Counted from the stretch's first letter, positions 32,674 to 42,361 are shown. The stretch is DNA of 64,000 nucleotides from Pleurocapsa sp. PCC 7319 (GCF_000332195.1 NZ_KB235922.1:2887322-2951321); one strand, 5' to 3'. Program-made: numbers and translations. Notes: a model not told the origin generated them from the letters alone.

Positions 32674-33222
32674 TTAACCGATTTTCAGTAATTCTACATC
32701 GAAAATTAGAGTGGCATTGGGAGGAATTACACCACCTGCACCTCTAGCACCGTAGCCTAATTCGGGAGGAATAATCAGAGTACGTCTTTCGCCAACTTTC
32801 ATGTCGGCAACGCCCTCATCCCAACCTTTAATTACTTGTCCAACACCAATTTTGAAGGAAAAAGGACGATTGCGATCGCGAGAGCTATCGAATTTACTAC
32901 CGTCTTCCAAAGTACCCGTGTAGTGTACGGTTACATTTTCTCCTGTTTGAGGAGATGCGCCATCACCCTCGTTGATCACAATATATTTTAATCCGGAATC
33001 TTTGGTGATAGCGTTGGATAAATCCATGGAATTATTTTCCTCTTCTGAAATATTATTTTGAGCGATTAGTTGGGGAGAATTGGCTGTAGACTGTTGTATT
33101 TCGGAGGCGATCGCTTGTTGTGTGGGACGATTGCCCATAAAAGCAGAAAAGAGCAGTACCGATCCGCAAATAGCAACCACAGTAAGACTAATCAAGATTT
33201 CGTTACTCAATTTTTTGACCAC
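32674..33222 (-). CDS. FKBP-type peptidyl-prolyl isomerase, exported
   Basis: 182 residues. An N-terminal hydrophobic segment ([22 protein letters not shown]) is a signal or anchor. The FKBP domain (about 78-182) has [81 protein letters not shown], with the conserved Tyr, Asp, Phe, Trp and Tyr of the active site. It speeds proline isomerisation, probably in the lumen or periplasm. Length is normal for the cyanobacterial FkpA-like type. Confidence 0.95.
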   Translation of the reverse strand: MVKKLSNEILISLTVVAICGSVLLFSAFMGNRPTQQAIASEIQQSTANSPQLIAQNNISEEENNSMDLSNAITKDSGLKYIVINEGDGASPQTGENVTVHYTGTLEDGSKFDSSRDRNRPFSFKIGVGQVIKGWDEGVADMKVGERRTLIIPPELGYGARGAGGVIPPNATLIFDVELLKIG

Positions 33223-33319
33223 CTGTTACTTTATCCTTATTAAAAATTACTCCAGAGACATTGTACTGTTTATAGTGATGAGGGCAAAAATGAAGGATGA
33301 AGGCAAAATAAATTGATTG

Positions 33320-34207
33320 TTAATCGTCCGTTGCCGGTTTTTTATTGCTCTTATGACTTTGCAAAATGATTATTTGATCGCCGACTACAGGATTACGAGC
33401 TACCAATGTTCCTTGAGAATCTTTGAGTTCTAGTTTGTCAAAATGGAATTTGCGTGAGCGTTTTAAAATGTCGTTGGCTAGTTTATTTTGCAGAGAATCT
33501 TTGAGTTCATACCAATTATCTTTCACTTCCACGGAAAGGCTACTTTTAGGTAAATCTACTTCAATTGAATTGACAAATTTTTCAGTATAGTCTTTGGTTA
33601 GTTCTACGACCCTGGTCTGCAAGGCAGCAATTAAGGTTTGTTCAGGAGTAAAAGTTAGCTTCGGTTCAATTGTCTCTAAATTCAGTTTTTTGGATTTTCC
33701 TGGTGACACTAAATCTTGAGGAATAGCGGTTTCATCGGCAGTTTCTAATTCAGGATTGGCTGACTCTATTGCCACTGGCTGCTCTTTCGTCACAGTATTT
33801 ATATTGATGCTATTGTCAGAACTAATTGTCGAAGTTTCGGTCGGTTCTGGATTAGTCGTAATCTCTTCATCGAGCATAATTTCTGTTGCTGCTGCCTCAG
33901 GCATTGAGAAGAAAGAAACTTGTCGTTGTGGCAACCATAACCAAAATACTGTTGCGACCACTATGGCGATCGCTGTAACTCCAAGAGCAACTAAACTAAA
34001 ATTTTTCTGGAAAGTATTGTTGGCATTAGAAAAAGGTAAATCAGTTGCGGAATGGTTACTCATTCTCTTGATTGATAATTCAAGTCGGTTGAGACTATCG
34101 TTTAAGAGTTGGAAAGTTTCGGTTGTTGATAAAGATGGAGGATTACTGGATTTCCCTGTCTGCTGATAAGCTGGTTGAGGCTGTTCTCGATTTTCTGCTG
34201 ATTCCAT
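33320..34207 (-). CDS. Hypothetical single-pass membrane protein, 295 aa
   Basis: An N-terminal polar region with a short helix (TFQLLNDSLNRLELSIKRMS) precedes one membrane helix at about 72-92 (LVALGVTAIAIVVATVFWLWL). Then comes a long acidic Thr/Glu/Asn linker and a C-terminal helical domain (about 195-285, LIAALQTRVVELTKDYTEKFVNSIEVDLPKSSLSVEVKDNWYELKDSLQNKLANDILKRSRKFHFDKLELKD). I do not recognise the family. It lies 97 bp upstream of the FKBP gene on the same strand, so co-transcription with it is possible. Confidence 0.6.
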   Translation of the reverse strand: MESAENREQPQPAYQQTGKSSNPPSLSTTETFQLLNDSLNRLELSIKRMSNHSATDLPFSNANNTFQKNFSLVALGVTAIAIVVATVFWLWLPQRQVSFFSMPEAAATEIMLDEEITTNPEPTETSTISSDNSININTVTKEQPVAIESANPELETADETAIPQDLVSPGKSKKLNLETIEPKLTFTPEQTLIAALQTRVVELTKDYTEKFVNSIEVDLPKSSLSVEVKDNWYELKDSLQNKLANDILKRSRKFHFDKLELKDSQGTLVARNPVVGDQIIILQSHKSNKKPATDD

Positions 34208-34496
34208 AACTTTATGATGTTATTGCGGAAGAAAAAGTAGAGGTCCATAACAGGATAATTTTACTTTACCAGGGCTTTCGCCCTTAAGGGATGAATACAT
34301 GGGCTAAAAAGCGACTCCTCATTCCTCATCCTTTATCCCTTATCCTTTCGTTGACTCATAGATCTCGATTAATCTTGGCAATTGATATCATTAAATTGAC
34401 AAATTTGACCAACTAAATCTCAGTATTTCGCGCTACTCTATATTGAAATTACATCATCATTTTTACTTATATAAGTAATACTATTAATTTAAGCGA

Positions 34497-35654
34497 GTGA
34501 AAAAAATTCCCCCTGTCGATTTAACTCGACAATATGAACATATTAAAGAAGAAGCCGATCTAGCAGTTCTCGAAATTCTTAACTCTGGGAGCTATGTCGG
34601 CGGAGCAGCAGTTACCTCATTTGAGCAGCAATTTGCTAATTATTTAGATGTTGCTGAATGTGTTAGTTGTAATTCTGGAACAGATGCTCTGTTTCTAGCT
34701 CTAAAAGCTTTGAATATCAAGGCAGGAGATGAAGTGGTTACTAGTCCGTTTACCTTTTTTGCTACAGCGGAGGTAATCACTCGAGTTGGTGCCAAGCCGA
34801 TATTTGTTGATATTGATCTTAATACTTTTAACTTTGATTTAGATCGGGTAAAGCAAGTAATTACACCCCAGACCAAAGCAATTATTCCCGTTCATATTTT
34901 TGGACAACCTGTAAATATGACCGAGTTAATGGCGATCGCCCAATCCCATAATTTGTATGTAATTGAAGATTGCGCTCAAGCTGCTGGCGCTGCTTGGGAA
35001 GAGCGTAAAGTTGGCAGCATTGGTCATGTAGGTTGTTTTAGCTTTTTCCCCACTAAGAATCTAGGGGCTTGTGGTGATGGTGGTGCCATTACAACCAATG
35101 ATCGAGCGATCGCCAAACAAATAAGAATCCTCAAAGAACATGGTTCTCCTGCTCGCTATCGTCACGATTACATTGGACTGAATAGTCGCATAGATGCTAT
35201 TCAGGCAGTTATTCTGACAATTAAATTACGTTATCTTGATTTTTGGAACGAGCAACGACGAAAAGCAGCTCATTATTATCAAGAACTTTTGCAATCTATT
35301 AGCCCTCTTAAATTACCTCAAGGGATAGCAGGAGGAGATAGTGTTTGGAATCAATATTCGATCTGTATTGACGAACATCTAAACTCAAAAATAGACCCTG
35401 ATAGTTGTTCTGTAACTCTAAGAGATAGAATTCGTGAGCAATTACTGGATAAAGGTGTTATTTCGATGATTTATTATCCCATTCCTCTTCATTTACAACC
35501 TGTATACCAGGATTTAGGTTATCAAAAAGGGCAGCTGCCCATAGTTGAGCAAGCTGCCCGCGAAGTACTATCTTTACCTATATTTCCTGGTATCTCCGAA
35601 GCCGAACAGGAACAGGTCGCTTATGCGCTCAAAGATTGTTTATCTGAAATATAG
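34497..35654 (+). CDS. DegT/DnrJ/EryC1/StrS family aminotransferase
   Basis: 385 residues beginning at a GTG (MKKIPPVDLTRQY). The PLP lysine is Lys187 in SFFPTKNLGACGDGG; SGTDALFLALKAL and VIEDCAQAAGAAW are further cofactor-contact motifs. These enzymes aminate keto-sugars for surface polysaccharide or glycan synthesis. No sugar operon surrounds it, so the product is unknown. The Wza-like export gene lies 10 kb away. Confidence 0.92.
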   Translation: MKKIPPVDLTRQYEHIKEEADLAVLEILNSGSYVGGAAVTSFEQQFANYLDVAECVSCNSGTDALFLALKALNIKAGDEVVTSPFTFFATAEVITRVGAKPIFVDIDLNTFNFDLDRVKQVITPQTKAIIPVHIFGQPVNMTELMAIAQSHNLYVIEDCAQAAGAAWEERKVGSIGHVGCFSFFPTKNLGACGDGGAITTNDRAIAKQIRILKEHGSPARYRHDYIGLNSRIDAIQAVILTIKLRYLDFWNEQRRKAAHYYQELLQSISPLKLPQGIAGGDSVWNQYSICIDEHLNSKIDPDSCSVTLRDRIREQLLDKGVISMIYYPIPLHLQPVYQDLGYQKGQLPIVEQAAREVLSLPIFPGISEAEQEQVAYALKDCLSEI

Positions 35655-35691
35655 AGCTGATAGATGATAGCTGATAGCTGATAGCTGTCGG

Positions 35692-36447
35692 CTATTCATA
35701 ACTATTCAAAACAGATGATTGATGCTGAGCTAAAGCCTCAACCAAACTACGAACAGCAGCAACCATAGCTACTTCATTGTCTAACTGATTAATTGCCGAA
35801 CCAACACCAACTCCAGATGCTCCAGCAGCGATCGCCATAGGCGCGGTAACACTGGATAATCCAGAAGCACATAGTACGGGAATATTAACTGCATGAGAAA
35901 TGCTATGTGCTGCTGCCAAGGTTGGGGCGGCTTTTTCAATTAAGCCCCTAATACCTGGATTATTGGGGTGAATACTGGTGCCACCTTCAGTTTGAATAAT
36001 ATCTGCACCAGCATCGACTAATTTTTCTGCTAACTGAACTTGCTTATCTAAAGCCAAAATGTGGGGAACAGTCACAGAAAGGGTAACGTGAGGTAAAAGC
36101 GAGCGTGTCTGCTGGGTTAACTCTAAAACTTCTGAAGCTTCAAACCTTCTTCCCTGGCGATAAAAGCTATCGAAATTACCTATTTCAATCAAATCAGCAC
36201 CAGCGTTAACAGCACTGACGAATAATTCTGGTTCAACTGCTGAAACGCAAATGGGCAGAACGGTCAAATTGCGAATTGTCTCAATCAGAGTAGGGTCAGC
36301 CGCAATATCAACAAAGGTTGCCCCGCCAGCTTCGGCAGCTTTAACCACTGCTGATACTCGCTCAGAATCGAAATTATTTAAGCCACTAATTACCTTAAGA
36401 GCATTTTTTTGAGCCAATGCTTGGGCTAGCTGAGGATGTATTGTCAT
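35692..36447 (-). CDS. ycf23: Ycf23/DUF561 family protein
   Basis: 251 residues of a TIM-barrel-like protein: ALKVISGLNNFDSERVSAVVKAAEAGGATFVDIAADP, LPICVSAVEPELFVSAVNAGADLIEIGNFDSFY, and PVLCASGLSSVTAPMAIAAGASGVGVGSAIN near the end. This is the Ycf23 family found in cyanobacteria and algal plastids, function unknown. It converges with the DegT gene; a tandem GCTGATA repeat lies between them at about 35655-35690. Confidence 0.92.
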   Translation of the reverse strand: MTIHPQLAQALAQKNALKVISGLNNFDSERVSAVVKAAEAGGATFVDIAADPTLIETIRNLTVLPICVSAVEPELFVSAVNAGADLIEIGNFDSFYRQGRRFEASEVLELTQQTRSLLPHVTLSVTVPHILALDKQVQLAEKLVDAGADIIQTEGGTSIHPNNPGIRGLIEKAAPTLAAAHSISHAVNIPVLCASGLSSVTAPMAIAAGASGVGVGSAINQLDNEVAMVAAVRSLVEALAQHQSSVLNSYE

Positions 36448-36541
36448 ATTTACTTCCTTAGATTTTGGAGTCAGGATTGTTTAGATCCTCATTAGATTAT
36501 CTTAAGACCTAGTCTGCAATTAAAATCGACTGGCTCGGCGA

Positions 36542-36703
36542 TTAATCAGAGATTTTTTCTTCTAACAGTTGTTTTTGTTCTTTTAACTTGGTTAATCTTT
36601 GAAGTAGCATATCGACTTCTGCTTCTAAGTGTAAATACTTGACCTGTTGATCTGTTTGATAGCACCTAGTTTTCTTGGGTTGAGCTGCTAATAATGTTGC
36701 CAT
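36542..36703 (-). CDS. Small coiled-coil protein, 53 aa
   Basis: An ATG at 36701-36703 opens a 53-residue frame: MATLLAAQPKKTRCYQTDQQ, then VKYLHLEAEVDMLLQRLTKLKEQKQLLEEKI and a TAA at 36542. The second half is a clear heptad coiled coil. It is short enough to be missed by ORF length cut-offs, but codon use and the regular heptads favour a real gene. I recognise the type as common in cyanobacteria but know no function. The gap from 36704 to 36970 holds nothing else recognisable. Confidence 0.6.
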   Translation of the reverse strand: MATLLAAQPKKTRCYQTDQQVKYLHLEAEVDMLLQRLTKLKEQKQLLEEKISD

Positions 36704-36970
36704 AAAATTTTGTTATTAATTTATTTTGTGGTATCAGTTTGCAATCTTAACTTATAAAAAGTGTATTTTTCGGATCATAGTCTTTAGATTATCAACCCTC
36801 TGTGATCGTTTACACTGTTAAGCGTATGTGTTGTGCTAAGTGGTGGATAACTATCGAGATTTTTTATTGAAAGTTTCGATTTATGTAAGTTTTCCTTGTT
36901 AGATTTAATCGAGAATAGATTAAACTCATACATATTTGCAGCTGAACTAGTATTCAATTAACAAGAAAAG

Positions 36971-38128
36971 ATGAGTTTACTGTCTAAAGGTTTTGAAGTA
37001 GAAATGTACACTGGCACTCCAGATGGAAAAATCATTGGACTGTCAGATAAAATCGTTCAAGCTTTAGATGGTTTTGTGCGAGAACCTGATAGTCGCAACG
37101 TTGAATATACGACTGCACCTTTTTGTGGTTACGATCGCCTTTTATGTGCTTTACTCAAACCAAGAAAAACTTTAAGGACTTATTTGCAAACCTTAGGAGA
37201 CTATACCCTAATACCTGGTAGCACCATGTCTCTAGGTGGAAGCGATCGCTTTTATCGTTCTGATCCCAATAATCCTTACCACAGCTATATTGAACAAACC
37301 TACGGCACCAGTGTAGTCACTGCCAGTATCCATATCAATGTGGGCATTAGCGACCCCGAAATATTGATGCAAGCCTGTCGTCTAGTCCGGGTTGAGGCTC
37401 CATTATATTTAGCTCTCAGTGCTTCTTCCCCCTTTATTGATGGTCAAGTGACAGGTGATCATTCTACACGCTGGCAAATGTTCCCTAAGACTCCACAAAA
37501 TGTTCCTTTGTTTGACAGTCATAGTCATTTTATTCGCTGGACAGAAGAACAGTTAGCTGCCAAAACAATGCGTAATGTACGTCATCTCTGGAGTTCTGTT
37601 CGTCCTAATGGCGATCGCCGTCCTTATAATCTCAACCGTTTGGAATTGAGAATTTGCGATTTAGTGGTCGATCCTCTGGCTTTATTGGCGATTACGGCTC
37701 TACTAGAAGCGAGAATTATGCAGATGATGGCTAATCCCGAACTCGATCCTCTTCAACAAAGTCGCCTGTCAACCAACGATTTAGCGGCGGATTTAGTGGC
37801 TCTGACTGACGAAAATGAAACAGCAGCAGCACGCAATAGTCTCGATGCTGAACTGCGCCATTGGCAAGATGGTCGCAAGATTACGGCACGAGATTGGATC
37901 GACGAAATTTACGCTCAAGTTTATCCCATTGCCCAAAAACGGGGTTTTAGCTGTTTCTTATCTCCCCTGAAAAAAATTCTCCGTCAGGGAAGTACTGCCC
38001 AACAGTGGTTGAAATTGCATCGTCAGGGTATGGAACTCTCGGCAATTATTCAACAAGATATTCAAAATATTGCCCGGCAAGAAAGAGATTTAGAATATGC
38101 ATTGTGTCAACCTGCTTTAATAGCTTGA
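36971..38128 (+). CDS. gshA: Glutamate-cysteine ligase, cyanobacterial type
   Basis: 385 residues. GFEVEMYTGTPDGKIIGLSDKI at the start, RNVEYTTAPFCGYDRLL, PGSTMSLGG, VTASIHINVG near 115 and the RLELRICDLVVDPL region near 225-240 are the signatures of the cyanobacterial GshA group. It joins Glu and Cys to gamma-glutamylcysteine, the first step of glutathione synthesis. The only glutathione-linked neighbour is fghA, far away. Length is normal. Confidence 0.93.
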   Translation: MSLLSKGFEVEMYTGTPDGKIIGLSDKIVQALDGFVREPDSRNVEYTTAPFCGYDRLLCALLKPRKTLRTYLQTLGDYTLIPGSTMSLGGSDRFYRSDPNNPYHSYIEQTYGTSVVTASIHINVGISDPEILMQACRLVRVEAPLYLALSASSPFIDGQVTGDHSTRWQMFPKTPQNVPLFDSHSHFIRWTEEQLAAKTMRNVRHLWSSVRPNGDRRPYNLNRLELRICDLVVDPLALLAITALLEARIMQMMANPELDPLQQSRLSTNDLAADLVALTDENETAAARNSLDAELRHWQDGRKITARDWIDEIYAQVYPIAQKRGFSCFLSPLKKILRQGSTAQQWLKLHRQGMELSAIIQQDIQNIARQERDLEYALCQPALIA

Positions 38129-38165
38129 TGATTACTGATTACTGATTACTGGTTACTGAATTTAA

Positions 38166-38200
38166 TTGACATCCTCTCACTACGAGACGTGGGAGATTCC
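38166..38200 (-). mobile_element. IS200/IS605-type right-end remnant
   Basis: On the minus strand this reads GGAATCTCCCAC then GTGAGAGGATGTCAA with a hairpin in between, like the end at 31045. The adjoining 38200-38480 (plus-strand coordinates) has no supported gene; part of it could be a decayed piece of the same element and its non-coding end. Confidence 0.5.
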
Positions 38201-38485
38201 TAAAAATCTCGGAGGCTTGGCGGTAGTTCTAAGACTACTTCTCTCTCTGTCCCCAGAGACAACCTGGCACTGTCAAGACAACCCTAGACTCTCAGGCGTA
38301 ATACCTTTGAGCTTACTTTGAAAATACGTCTACCATCGTCTGCAGAGGCTTTTCAGCTTGCCAGTAGAACAAAACCTTTTCTATTAGGTTACTACAAATA
38401 TGATACCAGATTCTTGTACACAACACAATTGGAGGACGGCAATTCCCCTCATCATTAAAAGTGAGAGTCCACTTGCCGAAGAAAG

Positions 38486-38947
38486 ATGGTTCGCGTTGTT
38501 CTAGTTCATCCTGAAATCCCTCCCAATACCGGTAATATAGCCCGTACTTGCGCCGCAACTAAAACAGAGTTACATCTGGTTGCACCGTTAGGATTTGAAA
38601 TTAGCGATCGCTATCTCAAACGTGCCGGCTTAGATTATTGGCCTTATGTGGATTTGCACTATCACGAGAATTTAGCTGCTTTTTGGCAACAACATCAACA
38701 AAAAGGAGGTAGATTAATTGGCTTTAGTGTCCGGGGGAATAGCAATTATCTTGACTGTGAATATCAGGAGACAGATTGGTTGCTATTTGGTCGCGAAACC
38801 GCCGGTTTACCTCCAGAAGTTATGAATGCTTGCGACCATAAGGTACAGATTAAAATTGCCGAGCCTAATGTGCGGAGTTTAAATCTTTCCGTGAGTGTGG
38901 CGATCGGATTATTTGAAGCTATTAGGCAATTAACGACTGAGCATTGA
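38486..38947 (+). CDS. trmL: tRNA (cytidine(34)-2'-O)-methyltransferase TrmL
   Basis: 153 residues of the SPOUT family. Diagnostic blocks are LVHPEIPPNTGNIARTCAAT at the start, LLFGRETAGLPPEV near 107-120 and KIAEPNVRSLNLSVSVAIGLFEAIRQL at the trefoil-knot AdoMet site. It methylates the ribose at the wobble position of tRNA-Leu. It has an ATG start and a normal length. The overlapping minus-strand frame at 38313-38558 is rejected. Confidence 0.95.
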   Translation: MVRVVLVHPEIPPNTGNIARTCAATKTELHLVAPLGFEISDRYLKRAGLDYWPYVDLHYHENLAAFWQQHQQKGGRLIGFSVRGNSNYLDCEYQETDWLLFGRETAGLPPEVMNACDHKVQIKIAEPNVRSLNLSVSVAIGLFEAIRQLTTEH

Positions 38948-39108
38948 AAATCTGGCGTTGCTGATTTAGCCAAATCTATAGTTTTTATATCCTTGAGCAC
39001 GATCTTAGTTAACCATGCAAAATCATGTAATACTGATCATCATGAGAAAATTCCCTTGTTTTCAGTAAGGAAGAGGGAAATAATTTATGGCAAAAATTTT
39101 TCTAAAAC

Positions 39109-40119
39109 ATGAGTAAAAAGCGGGTATTATCTGGAATTCAAACCACTGGCAACTTACATTTAGGCAATTATTTAGGTGCAATTCGTAATTGGGTAGAAAT
39201 ACAGCAAGATTATGATAATTTCTTCTTTTTTGCTGATTTACACGCTATTACAGTACCTCATGATGCTAAAACTTTGGCACAAAATACCTATAATTTAGCA
39301 GCAGTTTATTTGGCTTGTGGTATTGATTTAGAATGTTCGACTATTTTTGTTCAGTCTCATGTCAGTGCCCACAGCGAACTAGCTTGGTTACTCAACTGCG
39401 TCACTCCTCTAAACTGGTTGGAAAGAATGATTCAGTTTAAAGAAAAAGCTGTCAAGCAAGGAGAAAATGTTGGCGTTGGGTTACTCGATTACCCCGTACT
39501 GATGGCAGCAGATATTTTGCTCTACGATGCGGATACAGTTCCCGTGGGAGAAGATCAAAAACAACATTTGGAACTCACTAGGGACATCGCAGGTCGGGTT
39601 AACGACAAATTTGGTAAGAAAAAACAGCCGGTTCTCAAAGTACCTGAACCAATGATTCGTACTGAAGGAGCTAGGGTAATGAGTTTGACAGATGGCACTA
39701 AGAAAATGTCCAAATCCGATCCTTCAGAACTGAGTCGAATCGAGTTACTAGACCCACCTGATGCCATTAAAAGAAAAATCAAAAAATGCAAGACCGATCC
39801 AGTTAAGGGATTAGCTTTCGACGATCCAGAACGTCCTGAATGTCATAATCTACTTACTCTTTATCAGCTTTTAGCTGGAAAAACCAAGGCTGAGGTGGCG
39901 GCAGAATGCCAGGATATGGGTTGGGGACAATTTAAACCTTTACTTACAGAAACTGCAGTTGAAGCTCTCAAACCAATTCAAGATAAATATCATGAATTAA
40001 TGGCTAATCAAGATTATCTCAATTCTGTTTTACGAGAAGGTGCGGCTCAAGCTAGTTCTGTAGCCAATCAGACATTAACTAGGGTTAAAGATGCTCTGGG
40101 TTTTTTGCCTCCTTTGTAG
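39109..40119 (+). CDS. trpS: Tryptophan-tRNA ligase
   Basis: 336 residues of a class I aminoacyl-tRNA synthetase. TTGNLHLGNYLGA is the HIGH-type loop near 11-23, and DGTKKMSKSDPSEL holds KMSKS near 200. YPVLMAADILLYDADTVPVGEDQKQHLELTRDIAGR is the Trp/AMP pocket region. It attaches tryptophan to tRNA-Trp. It has a single-gene arrangement and a normal length. Confidence 0.97.
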   Translation: MSKKRVLSGIQTTGNLHLGNYLGAIRNWVEIQQDYDNFFFFADLHAITVPHDAKTLAQNTYNLAAVYLACGIDLECSTIFVQSHVSAHSELAWLLNCVTPLNWLERMIQFKEKAVKQGENVGVGLLDYPVLMAADILLYDADTVPVGEDQKQHLELTRDIAGRVNDKFGKKKQPVLKVPEPMIRTEGARVMSLTDGTKKMSKSDPSELSRIELLDPPDAIKRKIKKCKTDPVKGLAFDDPERPECHNLLTLYQLLAGKTKAEVAAECQDMGWGQFKPLLTETAVEALKPIQDKYHELMANQDYLNSVLREGAAQASSVANQTLTRVKDALGFLPPL

Positions 40120-40172
40120 ATGTCAATAGCTCAATTTACTAATATACTAAAAATCAAAAATTAGTAATCCTA

Positions 40173-41078
40173 ATGACGAGTAATTTTCGACAAGCAGTAA
40201 TTGACCAAAAGTTTTTAGTTACAGCGGAAGTCGCTCCTCCTAAAGGCGGAAACCCAGCGAGAATGTTGGAAGTGGCGGCGAAGTTAAAGAACCGAGTTCA
40301 TGCAGTTAATGTTACCGATGGTAGTCGTGCCGTATTAAGGATGTCCTCAGTCGCTGCCTCAGTAATTCTCTTGCAGCATGGTATTGAGCCAGTATGTCAA
40401 GTAGCCTGTCGCGATCGCAACTGTATTGGCTTACAAGCCGATTTAATGGGTGCATATAGTTTAGGGATTCGCAATATTTTGGCACTCACAGGAGATCCGA
40501 TCAAAGCTGGCGATCATAAAAAGTCTCGGGCGGTTTTTGAACTAGAATCGGTCAGGCTGCTCAAATTAATAGATAAGCTTAATACCGGCGTGGATTTTAA
40601 TGATAAACCCCTACCCGATGAAGCTTTAAGTCTATTTCCTGGTGCTGCTGTCGATCCGCAACTCAAAAGTTGGTCGGGATTGCAAAGAAGATTTGAGAAA
40701 AAACTAGAGGCAGGGGCACAATTTTTTCAAAGTCAGATGATTACTGACTTTGATAAACTCGACAAGTTTATGAACCAAATTGCCTGCGTTGATAATAAAC
40801 CAATTCTTGCAGGGATATTTTTGCTAAAATCAGCTAAAAATGCGCGATTTATCAACAATTATGTCCCAGGAGTCAATATACCTGACTCCATCATTCAACG
40901 TTTAGCCAACGCCGAAAAACCTTTACACGAAGGCATTAAAATTGCTGCCGAACAGGTGAAGTTAGCTCAATCGATGTGTCAGGGAGTACATCTGATGGCA
41001 GTTAAACGAGAAGACTTAATTCCTGAAATTCTCGATTTAGCAGGAATCAAACCGATAAAGGGGCGTAGCCCCAGCTAA
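40173..41078 (+). CDS. metF: Methylenetetrahydrofolate reductase-like protein
   Basis: 301 residues of a TIM barrel. KFLVTAEVAPPKGGNPARMLEVAAKLKNRVHAVNVTDGSRA starts with the VTAE...PP motif, with ILALTGDPIKAGDHKKSRAVFELESVRLLKLI next, and ADFFQSQ-like (GAQFFQSQMITDFDKL) and KPILAGIFLLKSAKNARFINNYVPGVNIPD later. It reduces methylene-THF to methyl-THF for methionine synthesis. It follows trpS by 53 bp. The divergence from E. coli MetF suggests the family label is safer than a full assignment. Confidence 0.85.
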   Translation: MTSNFRQAVIDQKFLVTAEVAPPKGGNPARMLEVAAKLKNRVHAVNVTDGSRAVLRMSSVAASVILLQHGIEPVCQVACRDRNCIGLQADLMGAYSLGIRNILALTGDPIKAGDHKKSRAVFELESVRLLKLIDKLNTGVDFNDKPLPDEALSLFPGAAVDPQLKSWSGLQRRFEKKLEAGAQFFQSQMITDFDKLDKFMNQIACVDNKPILAGIFLLKSAKNARFINNYVPGVNIPDSIIQRLANAEKPLHEGIKIAAEQVKLAQSMCQGVHLMAVKREDLIPEILDLAGIKPIKGRSPS

Positions 41079-41209
41079 TAGCCAATAGCTATTAGCTATT
41101 AGCTCCAATCAAACTTGATTTACTTAACTTTGGGCGTAACTATGCTCTAGATATATTTGACGAAAGCGATCGCGATAAAATCAAATCAGCCAGATTCTCC
41201 AATAAAGCT

Positions 41210-41773
41210 ATGGTTACGACTCCATCTCAATTAATCACTCTTGAAGACTTTTTGGCATTACCAGAAACCAAACCAGCAAGGGAATATATCGATGGCAAAG
41301 TAATCCAGAAGCCAATGCCCAAAGGAAAACATAGTACGATTCAAGGAGAACTTACAACGGCTTTGAATAGCATACTTAAACCGCAAAAAATTGCCAGAGC
41401 TTTTCCAGAGTTAAGATATACTTTCGGTGGACGTTCTACTGTACCTGATGTCACAGTATTTACATGGAAAGCTATTTCTCGCGATGATAATGATGAGATC
41501 AGCGATTCTTTTCAAATTGCACCAGACTGGACGATTGAAATTTTATCTCCCGATCAAAGTCAAACAAGAGTGACCAAAAATATTCTTCATTGTTTAGATA
41601 ACGGAACAAAGTTGGGATGGTTGATCGATCCGGGGGAACAGTCTGTATTGGTTTATTTTCCTAAGCAACAACCTGCATTTTTGGAAGTGGCAACAGATGT
41701 TTTACCCGTGCCAGACTTTGCGAAAGCTTTTCACTTAACTTTAGGCGAGTTATTTGGTTGGTTATTGGAATAG
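41210..41773 (+). CDS. Uma2 family endonuclease-fold protein
   Basis: 187 residues. LITLEDFLALPETKPAREYIDGKVIQKPMPKGKHSTIQGEL opens the fold, and the PD-(D/E)XK-like core is in ELRYTFGGRSTVPDVTVFTW followed by APDWTIEILSPDQSQTRVTKNI. DUF820/Uma2 proteins are very abundant in cyanobacteria with mostly unknown roles. A second member is at 60165. It is single. Confidence 0.92.
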   Translation: MVTTPSQLITLEDFLALPETKPAREYIDGKVIQKPMPKGKHSTIQGELTTALNSILKPQKIARAFPELRYTFGGRSTVPDVTVFTWKAISRDDNDEISDSFQIAPDWTIEILSPDQSQTRVTKNILHCLDNGTKLGWLIDPGEQSVLVYFPKQQPAFLEVATDVLPVPDFAKAFHLTLGELFGWLLE

Positions 41774-41830
41774 TTGGTTGAAATTCAATTATTTTGGTTG
41801 ATACCACCTAGCCAGAATTACTATAGCTAA

Positions 41831-41867
41831 AGCGATCGCCTGGGGTGAATTCTAGAGAGCGATCGCT
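41831..41867. terminator. HIP1-arm hairpin between convergent genes
   Basis: AGCGATCGC (41831-41839) and GCGATCGCT (41859-41867) form a 9-bp perfect inverted repeat with a 19-nt loop, in the 117-bp gap between the convergent Uma2 gene and the next gene. It mirrors the hairpin at 5886. A short T-rich run follows on the plus strand, so terminator function is plausible. Confidence 0.55.
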
Positions 41868-41890
41868 GATTACTTTTGTTTAGAGATAAC

Positions 41891-42361
41891 TTAGAGAACT
41901 TTATGGGTGTGAGAATGTTGCTTAACATTATCCTCAGTGCTGACTACATTAGTAGTATTAAGCACTCTTTTTCTTTCTAAAGAGTAATTAAAATCTCGAT
42001 TTACTGTACCTAAAGGAATATGTTCCTTAGCTTCAGGACGACTTTTGTAGGTACGAGTTGCAGCAGCGACTCTTTCTGCAAAGCGATCGCACAAACGAAT
42101 TTCTGGCTCAACGTTCAACTCTGAGGGAATATTAACTGTATCATCACTGAAAATTTCACCCAAAGTCTTAGCACAGGCTAGTTCATAAGACGTAGGAATG
42201 CCTTTGAGAATTGCCTCCAGAGCAGCAGAAGGAATTGGTTCTAAAACTTTTAGCTGCTCTATTTCACCGTCTTCTCGTACAAAACAGGTGGCTAGACCCA
42301 AAACACAATAATCTTCTTGAGATAAATCTGACGCTTGAGCAAACAAAGTAGCATTAGTCAT
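41891..42361 (-). CDS. Conserved hypothetical protein, 156 aa
   Basis: A soluble protein with no signal: DYCVLGLATCFVREDGEIEQLKVLEPIPSAALEAILKGIPTSYELACAKTLGEIF and RFAERVAAATRTYKSRPEAKEHIPLGTVNRDFNYSLERKRVLNT. It has the look of a compact cyanobacterial family protein but I cannot name it. The C-terminus ends in a His-rich stretch (KQHSHTHKVL). It is monocistronic. Upstream, 42362-42751 holds no recognised feature. Confidence 0.6.
   Translation of the reverse strand: MTNATLFAQASDLSQEDYCVLGLATCFVREDGEIEQLKVLEPIPSAALEAILKGIPTSYELACAKTLGEIFSDDTVNIPSELNVEPEIRLCDRFAERVAAATRTYKSRPEAKEHIPLGTVNRDFNYSLERKRVLNTTNVVSTEDNVKQHSHTHKVL

Noticed and set aside
38313-38558. 81-residue minus-strand frame overlapping the trmL start
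   Set aside because: No domain, overlaps a clear gene start, and lies partly over the decayed transposon end.
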